A stretch of DNA of 64,000 nucleotides, taken from contig NZ_CP011968.1 of assembly GCF_001077535.1 (NCBI RefSeq), positions 248,001 to 312,000 of the forward strand, in the 5' to 3' direction. The DNA is from Clostridioides difficile ATCC 9689 = DSM 1296. GTDB taxonomy: Bacteria; Bacillota; Clostridia; Peptostreptococcales; Peptostreptococcaceae. A program made the position numbers and the translations under genes. The notes under the pieces are model-generated. The model saw only the letters and a list, made by a program, of their open reading frames with translations. It had not been told where the DNA came from and searched no databases. Below, piece by piece: positions 28,170 to 35,299 of this stretch (positions are counted from its first letter, which is position 1; each line of letters opens with the position of its first letter).

Positions 28170-28335
28170 TTTTGAAATGATAAAAAGTTTGGATGAGGAT
28201 GGAATGGCTAATTTTTTTGGAAGTACAGATTGTATTTGTGAGTATTGTATATATGAGGGAGAACCTTGTGGTTATATATGTTATGAAAGTCCCGAAGGGT
28301 TCAAAGAATGGCTTTATATGGAGGTAGAAGAATAA
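28162..28335 (+). CDS. 57-residue Cys-rich phage protein
   Basis: Start ATG 28162 (GAGGGTG upstream). CICEYC...C...C and the ending GFKEWLYMEVEE are typical of small Firmicutes phage proteins of unknown role. Overlaps both neighbours. Confidence 0.6.
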   Translation: MTNFEMIKSLDEDGMANFFGSTDCICEYCIYEGEPCGYICYESPEGFKEWLYMEVEE

Positions 28336-28583
28336 TGGATAAACTTTATATATGCAGTTCACAAGGAGTAGAAGAAGTTGAAATACTAGAAGGAACAAAA
28401 GGTAGATTCAAAGTGGGGAGTAATAGTCAATATTTAAGAGTTATTAATAAAAATGTACTTGATGTAAAAAGTGCTAGTTATGTTGCTTCTTTAAATAGAG
28501 ATACAGCTATAAACATCTGGAATGATGAAATAAGCAAAGAAATAGAAAGATTAAAAGGATTTTTATATACAGAAAATATCTAA
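28335..28583 (+). CDS. Hypothetical early phage protein
   Basis: 82 residues from ATG 28335, with GGAGG ten bases upstream inside the preceding gene. No domain recognised. Confidence 0.55.
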   Translation: MDKLYICSSQGVEEVEILEGTKGRFKVGSNSQYLRVINKNVLDVKSASYVASLNRDTAINIWNDEISKEIERLKGFLYTENI

Positions 28584-28596
28584 TTAAAACAGTTTA

Positions 28597-28651
28597 GAGA
28601 GTTGCAAAATGTCTTTTAATAAAATTATTGTTGAAGTGTTTTGTGACTCTC
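28597..28651 (+). other. Intergenic 13-bp hairpin
   Basis: GAGAGTTGCAAAA pairs with TTTTGTGACTCTC (two G-U pairs), loop of about 29 nt, no T-run. Confidence 0.5.
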
Positions 28652-28677
28652 AAAAATGAAAATAGAGAGGGAAACAA

Positions 28678-28899
28678 ATGTCAAAATATGTATTGAGATG
28701 GCAAAAAGGGCTATTGTTGGATGAACGTAAAATAAATTATTCTTGTGGAAGTAAAGAAATGTTAAAACAAAAAGCAGAATTATTAGCTAAAGATGACAAG
28801 ATACTGCTTGTAACAATAGATAAAGTTGAAGAAGTTATAAAAGATACTAGAAGTCAAAAAATGGCTGAATATTATTGTAATGGAGGAATTGAAATATGA
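28678..28899 (+). CDS. Hypothetical early phage protein
   Basis: 73 residues; AGAGAGGG upstream of the ATG. Overlaps the NdpA-like gene by 4 nt (ATGA). Unknown. Confidence 0.6.
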   Translation: MSKYVLRWQKGLLLDERKINYSCGSKEMLKQKAELLAKDDKILLVTIDKVEEVIKDTRSQKMAEYYCNGGIEI

Positions 28900-29891
28900 T
28901 AATACACAAATTTATAATACATGTTTTAGATAAGAATAGCGATACACCAATACTAAATGATTTTGAAGGTAGAGTTAGTCAAGATATTGAAGCTTTCTTT
29001 CAAAAGAAAATAAGCAAAGTATCAAGAGATAATGACATCAGAACAGCAGTATTTAATGACTATAGTAACAATCTAATTAAGAAGTGCTGTGAACAAATTA
29101 TTTATGATGAAAGTTCATTTTTAAATAACTCTAAAGAGATTGCAGCTTATTTATTTGATGTTATGAAGCTTAATGCTACATTAGAATCTTGCGACTTAGC
29201 AATTTGCTTATACTCTCAAAAAGATGAAAAGAGAGTTGCTATATTAAAGCTTGATTACAATAAGTCGTATACTCATTCAATTGAGTTTAAAGATGATAAA
29301 TTTAATATACAGATGTCTAAAAATGAAATTAATATACAAGAGACTAAAGCAATTAAAATTGGTGCATTGATTGGATTAAGTGGAATTAATGACGAATATC
29401 ATCTAAAAGTATTGGATAAAGATGCAGAGAAGGAAGGAGCTAATTCTAAGTTTGTTACAGAGTTTCTAAATGCTACTAAAGTGAAAGATGACAAGTACAA
29501 GACTAAGATGTTTAAAGCTTTTGTGGACTCTTATATAGCACATTTATATAGTGATATGAAGCAGGGCGAAGATGTAAGAGGAATGTTACTTTATATGTTA
29601 AGAGAAAAACAAAAACTTGATATAAATGAGTTTGCTGATAAGGCGATAAAGGATGATTTAAAAGAAAGTTTTAAGGACCATGCAGAAGAAAAAGGAATTG
29701 AAAGTTTTAATATTGATAAAAAATGGGTTGAGAAGAATTTAAAAAATAGACGTATAAAAACAGATACAGGTTTTGAGATAAAAGGCAAGATGGATGATTT
29801 TGAGGATTTTATGAAGTATGGTATTAGACATAATGGAAATGGGACTATAGATATAGTTATTAAAAATGTTCATTTCTATAATGAGAAGTAG
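28896..29891 (+). CDS. NdpA-like nucleoid-associated protein
   Basis: 331 residues with the layout of 37-kDa nucleoid-associated proteins: start MIIHKFIIHVLD, mid segment VAILKLDYNKSYTHSIE, then LIGLSGINDEYHLKVLDK, and a C-terminal FEIKGKMDDFEDFMKYGIR. Host YejK/NdpA binds DNA; phage versions may shield or reorganise DNA. The next gene (PP-loop) starts 8 nt later, so they are probably one functional unit. Confidence 0.8.
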   Translation: MIIHKFIIHVLDKNSDTPILNDFEGRVSQDIEAFFQKKISKVSRDNDIRTAVFNDYSNNLIKKCCEQIIYDESSFLNNSKEIAAYLFDVMKLNATLESCDLAICLYSQKDEKRVAILKLDYNKSYTHSIEFKDDKFNIQMSKNEINIQETKAIKIGALIGLSGINDEYHLKVLDKDAEKEGANSKFVTEFLNATKVKDDKYKTKMFKAFVDSYIAHLYSDMKQGEDVRGMLLYMLREKQKLDINEFADKAIKDDLKESFKDHAEEKGIESFNIDKKWVEKNLKNRRIKTDTGFEIKGKMDDFEDFMKYGIRHNGNGTIDIVIKNVHFYNEK

Positions 29892-29899
29892 GTGCTCAT

Positions 29900-30625
29900 A
29901 TGAAATATGTAGCTAGTTTTAGTGGAGGAAAAGATTCAGCAGCAATGCTCCTTTTAATATTAGAAAAAAGGCTTCTGTTAGACGAGATTGTTTTTATAGA
30001 TACAGGACTAGAATTTAAAGAAATTTATGATATAATAGATGATTTTGAGAAAAGAATAAACTTTAAAATAACAAGAATTAAAGCAGAAAAAACCTTTGAA
30101 GAATACTTTTATACTGTTAATAAACAAGGTAAGCGTAAAGGGCAAATATGGGGTTTTCCATACACCTTGGGAGCATGGTGTAATAGCAGATTAAAACTTG
30201 CTCCTGCCAATAAATATTTCAATTCGGTTGGAGAACATAAAAGGTACATTGGAATTGCTTTTGATGAACCTAGCAGATACAAAAGACTAGAAAATAATTG
30301 TATAGCACCACTTTACGAAGCAAAAATGACTGAAAAAGATTGCTTGAAGTATTTAGAAGAAAAAGGCTTTTACTATGAGATTCATCATAGATTTAAACGA
30401 ACTGGTTGCTATTTATGTCCTAAGCAAAGTTTAGAGAGTCTCAGAACATTGAGAAGATACTATCCTGATTTGTGGGGGGATATGCTTAAATTGGATAAAG
30501 ATAGTCCTATACCTTTTAGAGCCAACGGGGTGACAGTGCATGACTTAGAAAAACGATTTAGTAATGAAGATATAGAAAATGAAAGACAGATAAGTTTCTT
30601 TCAAACAGAGAAGGTGAGCATATGA
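29900..30625 (+). CDS. PP-loop ATPase, PAPS-reductase-like
   Basis: 241 residues. SGGKDS P-loop at residues 8-13, GAWCNSRLK near 92, and a CxxC in RTGCYLCPKQS. This matches phage PAPS reductase/DndC-like proteins, which adenylylate a substrate before sulfur or amide chemistry. No dnd genes are present, so DNA phosphorothioation is not shown. Overlaps the next ATG by 4 nt. Confidence 0.85.
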   Translation: MKYVASFSGGKDSAAMLLLILEKRLLLDEIVFIDTGLEFKEIYDIIDDFEKRINFKITRIKAEKTFEEYFYTVNKQGKRKGQIWGFPYTLGAWCNSRLKLAPANKYFNSVGEHKRYIGIAFDEPSRYKRLENNCIAPLYEAKMTEKDCLKYLEEKGFYYEIHHRFKRTGCYLCPKQSLESLRTLRRYYPDLWGDMLKLDKDSPIPFRANGVTVHDLEKRFSNEDIENERQISFFQTEKVSI

Positions 30626-30798
30626 CTAATAAAGATATGTGCAAGGAAAAGAATCTTGATGAAAGAGAAGTGTATAAGAAGTTTGGGAAAGAGATTTGTG
30701 GTAGCTGTATAAATAACATGAGAGATTGTGAAAGTAAAGATTGTGATACAGCATATAAAAATTGGTTGGAGAAGGAAGTAGATAATAAGAAGGTGTAA
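30622..30798 (+). CDS. 58-residue Cys-rich phage protein
   Basis: ATG inside the previous stop (ATGA), with AAGGTG upstream. Cysteines in CGSC, DCESKDC suggest metal binding. Unknown. Confidence 0.55.
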   Translation: MTNKDMCKEKNLDEREVYKKFGKEICGSCINNMRDCESKDCDTAYKNWLEKEVDNKKV

Positions 30799-30824
30799 GT
30801 TTAAACTAGTTAGGAGGTTAATTT

Positions 30825-31154
30825 ATGAATATTTTATTAGTGACTATACTACTAACAATTATTTGTGTATTAGCAAATTATGTGAAAAATCGTATATATA
30901 AAAAATCTATAAATAATTTAAAATATAAATATTCTGTAGGAGAAAAGATTATATATCATCAAATAAACTGTTACTATAACAGAATGGTTGGTTGTGAAAT
31001 TTTAGAAAAATGTTATAGTACGAAATTTAGAAAAAGAAATACCCCGCTTTATAAAGTAAAAGCATATGTAGGTGATAACAATACAACATGGGTTATACCA
31101 GAGTGGAGAATTGAATGTCTTGCTAAGACTTATGGAGAATTTCCTAAATATTAA
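30825..31154 (+). CDS. Membrane-anchored hypothetical phage protein
   Basis: 109 residues; N-terminal membrane helix (ILLVTILLTIICVLANYV), then a beta-rich soluble part with NNTTWVIPEWRIE. AGGAGG upstream. Unknown. Confidence 0.6.
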   Translation: MNILLVTILLTIICVLANYVKNRIYKKSINNLKYKYSVGEKIIYHQINCYYNRMVGCEILEKCYSTKFRKRNTPLYKVKAYVGDNNTTWVIPEWRIECLAKTYGEFPKY

Positions 31155-31181
31155 ATAATAAAAATTGGTTGGAGTATAAAT

Positions 31182-31233
31182 AGTCAAGGTAAGTTTGTGA
31201 ATGAAACTAGAATGTTATAGACTTACTTTGACT
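31182..31233 (+). other. Intergenic 13-bp hairpin
   Basis: AGTCAAGGTAAGT pairs with ACTTACTTTGACT (one G-U pair), loop 26 nt, no T-run. Confidence 0.5.
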
Positions 31234-31270
31234 TATAAAAGGGAGTTTTTAAAAAATAGGAGGTAATAAA

Positions 31271-31444
31271 ATGAATAAATGTGAAGATTGCAAATATAGA
31301 GCTTATGAGGAAGATGGAGAAGTTTATTTTTACTCAGATGGAAGTTATGAAGGAGGTATATGTAGAGAAGAGTATTGTAGCAGAGGATATGAAAAAAAGT
31401 TTGAAAATAATGGAGAAAACTGTAAAAGTTTTAAAAAATTGTAG
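31271..31444 (+). CDS. 57-residue Cys-rich phage protein
   Basis: ATG with AGGAGG upstream. CEDC near the start and C..EYC later suggest a small zinc-binding protein. A longer open frame overlaps it in another phase (31281-31529) but has no SD. Confidence 0.6.
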   Translation: MNKCEDCKYRAYEEDGEVYFYSDGSYEGGICREEYCSRGYEKKFENNGENCKSFKKL

Positions 31445-31542
31445 GACCATAAAAAATAAAATAGAGTCATTGGTATTGCTATATTTTATTAAAAAATATA
31501 AAAAAGTTTTTGAGAAAATTAACTTTTAAAGGGTGTGAGCTT

Positions 31543-31758
31543 ATGATACATGAATTGCAGATAGCTTCTAGTACTTTTAAAGATGTAATCAAGAATAAAA
31601 AACAAATTGAAGTAGAGTATACAACAGATTTTAAAGTAGGAGATACAGTCATATTGCAGTCATTTAAGGATAAAAAATTTACAGGAATTGAGGTAAACAA
31701 AGAGATTGAGTATTTTGTTAAGCTTGGAAATGGGTATGTTGAGTTGGGAATAAAATAA
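31543..31758 (+). CDS. DUF3850-like (PUA/ASCH-fold) protein
   Basis: 71 residues from ATG 31543 (AAAGGGTGTGAG upstream). MIHELQIASSTFKDVIKNKK and FKVGDTVILQ match DUF3850 proteins, a PUA-like RNA-binding fold. Role in phage unknown. Confidence 0.65.
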   Translation: MIHELQIASSTFKDVIKNKKQIEVEYTTDFKVGDTVILQSFKDKKFTGIEVNKEIEYFVKLGNGYVELGIK

Positions 31759-31775
31759 AAATTTAAGGAGAAGTA

Positions 31776-32183
31776 ATGAGAGTTAATTTTACAATAGATG
31801 GAGAACCATTTGGCAAAGAAAGACCTAGATTTAATTTGGCTACTAAAAGGACCTATACACCACAGAAAACTAAGGACTATGAAGAATTAATAAAATGGTT
31901 ATATCAATCTAAAGTTAGACATTATTTTACTGGATACATAAAAATGACTTTAAGATGTTATTACTCTATAGCAAAAAGTAACAGTAAAAAGATTAAAGAG
32001 CAGAAAAGAAATAATGTGTTAAGACCCAATAAAAAACCAGATATTGATAATGTGGTCAAGATTATAGCTGATTCACTCAATGAGATAGCTTATAAAGATG
32101 ATACGCAGATTGTTGAGGTTGTAGCTAGTAAATATTACAGTGATAAACCAAGAGTTGAGGTTATATTAGAAGATGTTATTTAA
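31776..32183 (+). CDS. RusA-family Holliday junction resolvase
   Basis: 135 residues. The conserved acidic signature KKPDIDNVVKIIADSLNEIA and DDTQIVEV carries the metal-binding aspartates; N-terminal GEPFGKERPR is typical. It resolves recombination intermediates before packaging. AAGGAG upstream. Confidence 0.92.
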   Translation: MRVNFTIDGEPFGKERPRFNLATKRTYTPQKTKDYEELIKWLYQSKVRHYFTGYIKMTLRCYYSIAKSNSKKIKEQKRNNVLRPNKKPDIDNVVKIIADSLNEIAYKDDTQIVEVVASKYYSDKPRVEVILEDVI

Positions 32184-32245
32184 CCAACGGAAAAATCCGT
32201 TCGTTAGATTAGGTACTCAGTTTTTCATAAAAATGTGAAAAAGCT
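32184..32245 (+). other. Two intergenic hairpins
   Basis: AACGGA-AAAA-TCCGTT, then CAGTTTTTCA paired with TGAAAAAGCTG. No clear T-run. Same intergenic-hairpin habit as elsewhere in the early region. Confidence 0.45.
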
Positions 32246-32284
32246 GAATAGAGAATATATCAAATGGTAAAGGAGAGATAAATT

Positions 32285-33133
32285 ATGAATGAAAATATAA
32301 ATAAAGAAATAACAGTACTTGGAACTTTAGAAATCGAGGGAATGAAATTTCATAACATTGAGGGTGGATTTGGAGAACATAAGAAAGCAATGCTAGTAAA
32401 AGATATAGCTGAGATACATAATAGAGAATCTAGACAGATTAATGAGCTTATAAATAAGAATAGAAAAAGATTTAAAGATGGAAAAGATATATTAGATTTG
32501 TTAGGTGTCGGTTTGGACGATACCAAAATAAAAGAATTAGGATTTACTCAACAATCAATTAATTCTTATAGAGGGTTAAAAAACAAAGGGTTATTATCTG
32601 GGATTTATATATTATCTGAAAGAGGTTATGCAAAATTATTAAAAATATTAGAAGATGATATAGCTTGGGAATTATATGAGAAGTTAGTTGATGGATATTT
32701 CTCTATGAGAAAAGAACTAAATAATCCTCTTTTAAGTGCATCAAAGGAGTTACAAGCTATATTTATGCTAGATAAGAAACAAGAAGTCTTAGAAACTAAA
32801 ATAGAGAATGTTAATGAGAAGTTAGAGAACTTTATGGATGATGCACCATTATTCAATATCGAGTGTGAGTGTATTGTTAAAGAGGTTAAGAGAGTAGCAA
32901 CAAAATCACTTGGTGGACATGGAAGTAAGGCTTATAAAAATAAATCTTTAAGAGGTAAAGTTTATAGTGATATATACCATCAGATTAAACGAGAATTTGG
33001 AGTAGATAGTTATAAGGCTATAAAGCGTTGTCAATTAGATAAAGTATTAGAGATTGTAAATAGTTATAAGTTACCTATAGTGTTTGAAGAAGAAATAAGA
33101 CTTTTGAATAGTCAACTATCAATAGTAAGTTAA
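32285..33133 (+). CDS. Antirepressor with ORF6N and ORF6C domains
   Basis: 282 residues. ORF6N domain (about 20-140): IAEIHNRESRQINELINKNR, FKDGKDILDL, GIYILSERGYAKLLKILEDD. ORF6C domain (about 185-275) with SKAYKNKSLRGKVYSDIYHQ and SYKAIKRCQLDKVLEIV. This family is widespread in phages as antirepressors or DNA-binding regulators. AAAGGAG upstream. Confidence 0.85.
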   Translation: MNENINKEITVLGTLEIEGMKFHNIEGGFGEHKKAMLVKDIAEIHNRESRQINELINKNRKRFKDGKDILDLLGVGLDDTKIKELGFTQQSINSYRGLKNKGLLSGIYILSERGYAKLLKILEDDIAWELYEKLVDGYFSMRKELNNPLLSASKELQAIFMLDKKQEVLETKIENVNEKLENFMDDAPLFNIECECIVKEVKRVATKSLGGHGSKAYKNKSLRGKVYSDIYHQIKREFGVDSYKAIKRCQLDKVLEIVNSYKLPIVFEEEIRLLNSQLSIVS

Positions 33134-33142
33134 AAGAAAAAA

Positions 33143-33217
33143 GGAGTGCTTTCACACTCCACTTGTCAAAAATATAAAGCTTTTATCCAAGATTATTATA
33201 ACATAAACAGGAGTGTG
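33143..33217 (+). promoter_or_regulatory. Possible RNA switch over the late-regulator RBS
   Basis: GGAGTG (33143-33148) can pair with CACTCC (33155-33160). The same strand CACACTCC (33153-33160) also pairs perfectly with GGAGTGTG (33210-33217), which contains the SD of the next gene. The two structures exclude each other. Confidence 0.45.
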
Positions 33218-33222
33218 GAAGT

Positions 33223-33711
33223 ATGGATAATAATATCAATAAAAAAGAACTATTTAAAAAAGTAGAAGGTAGACTACATCATTATAAATTTTTAAGTGCA
33301 GAAATTAAAAATCTTGAATTAGATATAGAAAGTAGAGAAAATGAGATATTTGGGTGTAAGGCTGTTGGATATGATGAAAAAGTAAGTCCAACATATGCTT
33401 TTAATTCAAGTGTGGAGAATGAGATTATAAAAAAAGAAAGAGATATTACTAGATTGAAAAAACTGAAAAAAGATAAGGAAATTGAAAAGAAGAAAATAGA
33501 AAATGCACTTACATGCTTAGATATAAGAGAAGAACATTTTTTTAAACTGTTTTATAATAGCAGAATGAAAAATAGTATGGTTTATATATCCTTAGAGATG
33601 AACTCAGATAGAAAAACATGTAGATGTGTGAGGGAAAGATTAGTGTATAAAATTATGGATATGCTTTATCCAAGAATTAAGGAAAATGAACTACCATTAT
33701 TTAAAAATTAG
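33223..33711 (+). CDS. RinA/ArpU-like late transcription regulator
   Basis: 162 residues. A coiled-coil N-terminal part (about 20-105), then a sigma-region-4-like helix-turn-helix (about 110-150: EEHFFKLFYNSRMKNSMVYI then SLEMNSDRKTCRCVRERL). Proteins of this design at this place (just before the terminase genes) activate late transcription in Firmicutes phages. A phased C-tract array and promoter begin immediately after its stop. Confidence 0.78.
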   Translation: MDNNINKKELFKKVEGRLHHYKFLSAEIKNLELDIESRENEIFGCKAVGYDEKVSPTYAFNSSVENEIIKKERDITRLKKLKKDKEIEKKKIENALTCLDIREEHFFKLFYNSRMKNSMVYISLEMNSDRKTCRCVRERLVYKIMDMLYPRIKENELPLFKN

Positions 33712-33715
33712 AAAA

Positions 33716-33766
33716 TTCCCCAGTTTTTCCCCAGAAATTCCCACTTTATTCCCTACTTTCTCCCCT
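33716..33766. repeat. 11-bp phased array of five C-tracts
   Basis: CCC or CCCC tracts begin at 33718, 33729, 33740, 33751 and 33762, exactly 11 bp apart; four of the five are preceded by TT. The array ends 3 bp before the -35 box at 33769. Candidate activator-binding site. Confidence 0.7.
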
Positions 33767-33768
33767 TT

Positions 33769-33797
33769 TTGATTAAAAAAGCATGAGATAATAGTAT
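33769..33797 (+). promoter_or_regulatory. Candidate late promoter
   Basis: TTGATT (33769-33774), N17, TAGTAT (33792-33797), directly downstream of the C-tract array. Confidence 0.6.
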
Positions 33798-33803
33798 TGT
33801 GGA

Positions 33804-34141
33804 AATAAAGATTTCCCTCTCAAAACTAAATAATTGCTAGGTTAGTTTAAAGGGCTAATCTAGCAATATGAACAGACTAGGCAGGGCGTGAGGACGCTGT
33901 TAGTTCAATTCTAACTATGTTCAAAATCTATTGATACACTATATTAAGTATTTGAATTAAGATTAAAATCTCATACAGTTTTGTATCTTAATTCAGAAAT
34001 CTAAAAAATCGGGTGGGGCTTGGTAACCTCACTCACCATGCAGGTAGTGGTTTAATCTAGGTTCGATTCCTAGAACTTGCTCCCTTAATAATATGTATCC
34101 CCCATTAAAAAGGCTTAGATTAATTTCTAGGTCTTTTTTAT
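33804..34141 (+). ncRNA. Structured late leader RNA with two tRNA-like T-arms
   Basis: No gene is present. In order: a 13-bp hairpin ATTGCTAGGTTAG/CTAATCTAGCAAT (33832-33866); element A (33869-33923) closed by TGAACA/TGTTCA, with stem GCGT-GAGG-ACGC and T-arm GTTAG-TTCAATT-CTAAC; a 10-bp hairpin GAATTAAGAT/ATCTTAATTC (about 33954-33993); element B (34013-34073) with a D-like arm, a 5-bp/7-nt anticodon-like arm and T-arm CTAGG-TTCGATT-CCTAG. It ends at the terminator 34107-34141. Element B has no matching 5' acceptor strand, so it is not a normal tRNA. Confidence 0.5.
34107..34141 (+). terminator. Terminator ending the leader RNA
   Basis: AAAAAGGCTTAGA pairs with TCTAGGTCTTTTT (13 bp with G-U pairs), 6-nt loop, T-run. 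Confidence 0.75.
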
Positions 34142-34190
34142 ACAAAAATTTAATAAGTTTTAGATATCAGTAACTCTGATAACAGAAAAT

Positions 34191-34220
34191 AAGGGTGTTC
34201 AAGTTGAGCACCCTTTATTA
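34191..34220 (+). terminator. Second terminator before the BRO gene
   Basis: AAGGGTGTTC-AAGTT-GAGCACCCTT followed by TATTA. Confidence 0.65.
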
Positions 34221-34244
34221 ATAACTAATTTAGGAGGTAGTAGT

Positions 34245-34922
34245 ATGTTGAAAATTTTACAAGATAAAAATGTAAAAGTAATGTGGTCCAAAAATGGAGA
34301 AGAAGTTTGGTTTAATGCAAATGACGTAGGAGAGGAACTAGGCATAGTAAATATTCGTGATACATTAAGAAATATAGATAGAGAATATAAAAAGAAATTT
34401 AATGAGTCTACTGTCGGAGATTCCTACACTAGAAACTTTAAAGATAAATTACCTAACTTCGGTACTACTTTTGTTACAGAAGAAGCTGTGTACAATATGT
34501 CATTTAGAAGTAATAAACCAGAAGCAAAGTTATTTACAAAATGGGTTACACAAACACTTAAACAAATTAGAATACATGGTTATTACATTGCTACAGAAAA
34601 AGACCAAGAATGGCTGGATATAAGAGCAGAGGGTAAAAAGGTAAGAAAAGATTTTACAGATGAAATACAAGAGTTTGTTTATTATGCTACTAGTCAAGGA
34701 AGTAATAAACCTCAGATGTATTATAAACATTTTACTGAACTTGTAAGAAAAAAATTAGGTATACCAAAAGGTGTGAAAAGGGATGAATTAAATCAAAGTG
34801 AATTGTTTGATATACAAGCACTCGAAAGAATTATATCTATGAAATTACCTAAGCTAATAGATAAAGATATGAATTATAAAGAGGTATATAAAAAGATTAA
34901 AGAGTTAATAGAAATGATTTAA
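34245..34922 (+). CDS. BRO-N antirepressor-like protein
   Basis: 225 residues. BRO-N domain (about 1-110): VWFNANDVGEELGIVNIRDT, FVTEEAVYNMSFRSNKPEAK. The C-terminal part lacks KilAC and has a helical region ending KIKELIEMI. It lies between the late leader and the terminase genes, flanked by terminators. AGGAGG upstream. Likely regulatory, target unknown. Confidence 0.82.
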   Translation: MLKILQDKNVKVMWSKNGEEVWFNANDVGEELGIVNIRDTLRNIDREYKKKFNESTVGDSYTRNFKDKLPNFGTTFVTEEAVYNMSFRSNKPEAKLFTKWVTQTLKQIRIHGYYIATEKDQEWLDIRAEGKKVRKDFTDEIQEFVYYATSQGSNKPQMYYKHFTELVRKKLGIPKGVKRDELNQSELFDIQALERIISMKLPKLIDKDMNYKEVYKKIKELIEMI

Positions 34923-34923
34923 A

Positions 34924-34952
34924 TGACTGTCTTGATGGATGGTCTTTTTTTA
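34924..34952 (+). terminator. Terminator after the BRO gene
   Basis: GACTGTC pairs with GGATGGTC (with G-U pairs) and is followed by seven Ts. Confidence 0.55.
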
Positions 34953-35065
34953 TATAATAAATTAAATAAGTGTATTATTTAGAATTATTTTGTAGTTGTC
35001 GAATAGTTTTTGAAGGATATTGACCTTTGAAGTTGAATTATATACTTTATAAGGAGGTGACTATT

Positions 35066-35233
35066 ATGTCTGATGGAAAAATATGTGTTTCTTGTCAAAG
35101 AACAATTGCAGATGTAGCTACAGAGCTTACAATAGCATATATGGAAAATGCTTCTTTAACTCCAGAAAAAATTGCTGAAATATATAAGTTATTTTATAAA
35201 AATGCAAATGAAGCGTTTAATGGTAAATTCTAA
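35066..35233 (+). CDS. 55-residue hypothetical protein with CxxC
   Basis: ATG 35066 with AAGGAGGTGA upstream. CVSC near residue 7 then a helical body (TELTIAYMENASLTPEKIAE). Found here just before terS and followed by its own terminator. Unknown. Confidence 0.6.
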   Translation: MSDGKICVSCQRTIADVATELTIAYMENASLTPEKIAEIYKLFYKNANEAFNGKF

Positions 35234-35241
35234 AAGATTAA

Positions 35242-35268
35242 GAACTCTAACCAGAGTTCTTTTTTTGT
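35242..35268 (+). terminator. Terminator before terS
   Basis: AGAACTCT-AACC-AGAGTTCT followed by a T-run. Confidence 0.8.
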
Positions 35269-35299
35269 TCCCAAAACGACAAACAAACGAGGTGGTGGT

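Noticed and set aside
29900-30625. DndC and a DNA phosphorothioation system
   Set aside because: Only one SGGKDS protein is present; dndA, B, D and E partners are absent.
31281-31529. 82-codon open frame overlapping the 57-residue Cys-rich gene
   Set aside because: No ribosome binding site, and it lies in another phase of a gene that has AGGAGG and a typical Cys pattern.
34008-34084. Functional tRNA gene at element B
   Set aside because: T-arm is perfect, but the 3' strand AACTTGC has no 5' partner for a 7-bp acceptor stem and the base before the would-be anticodon is C, not T.
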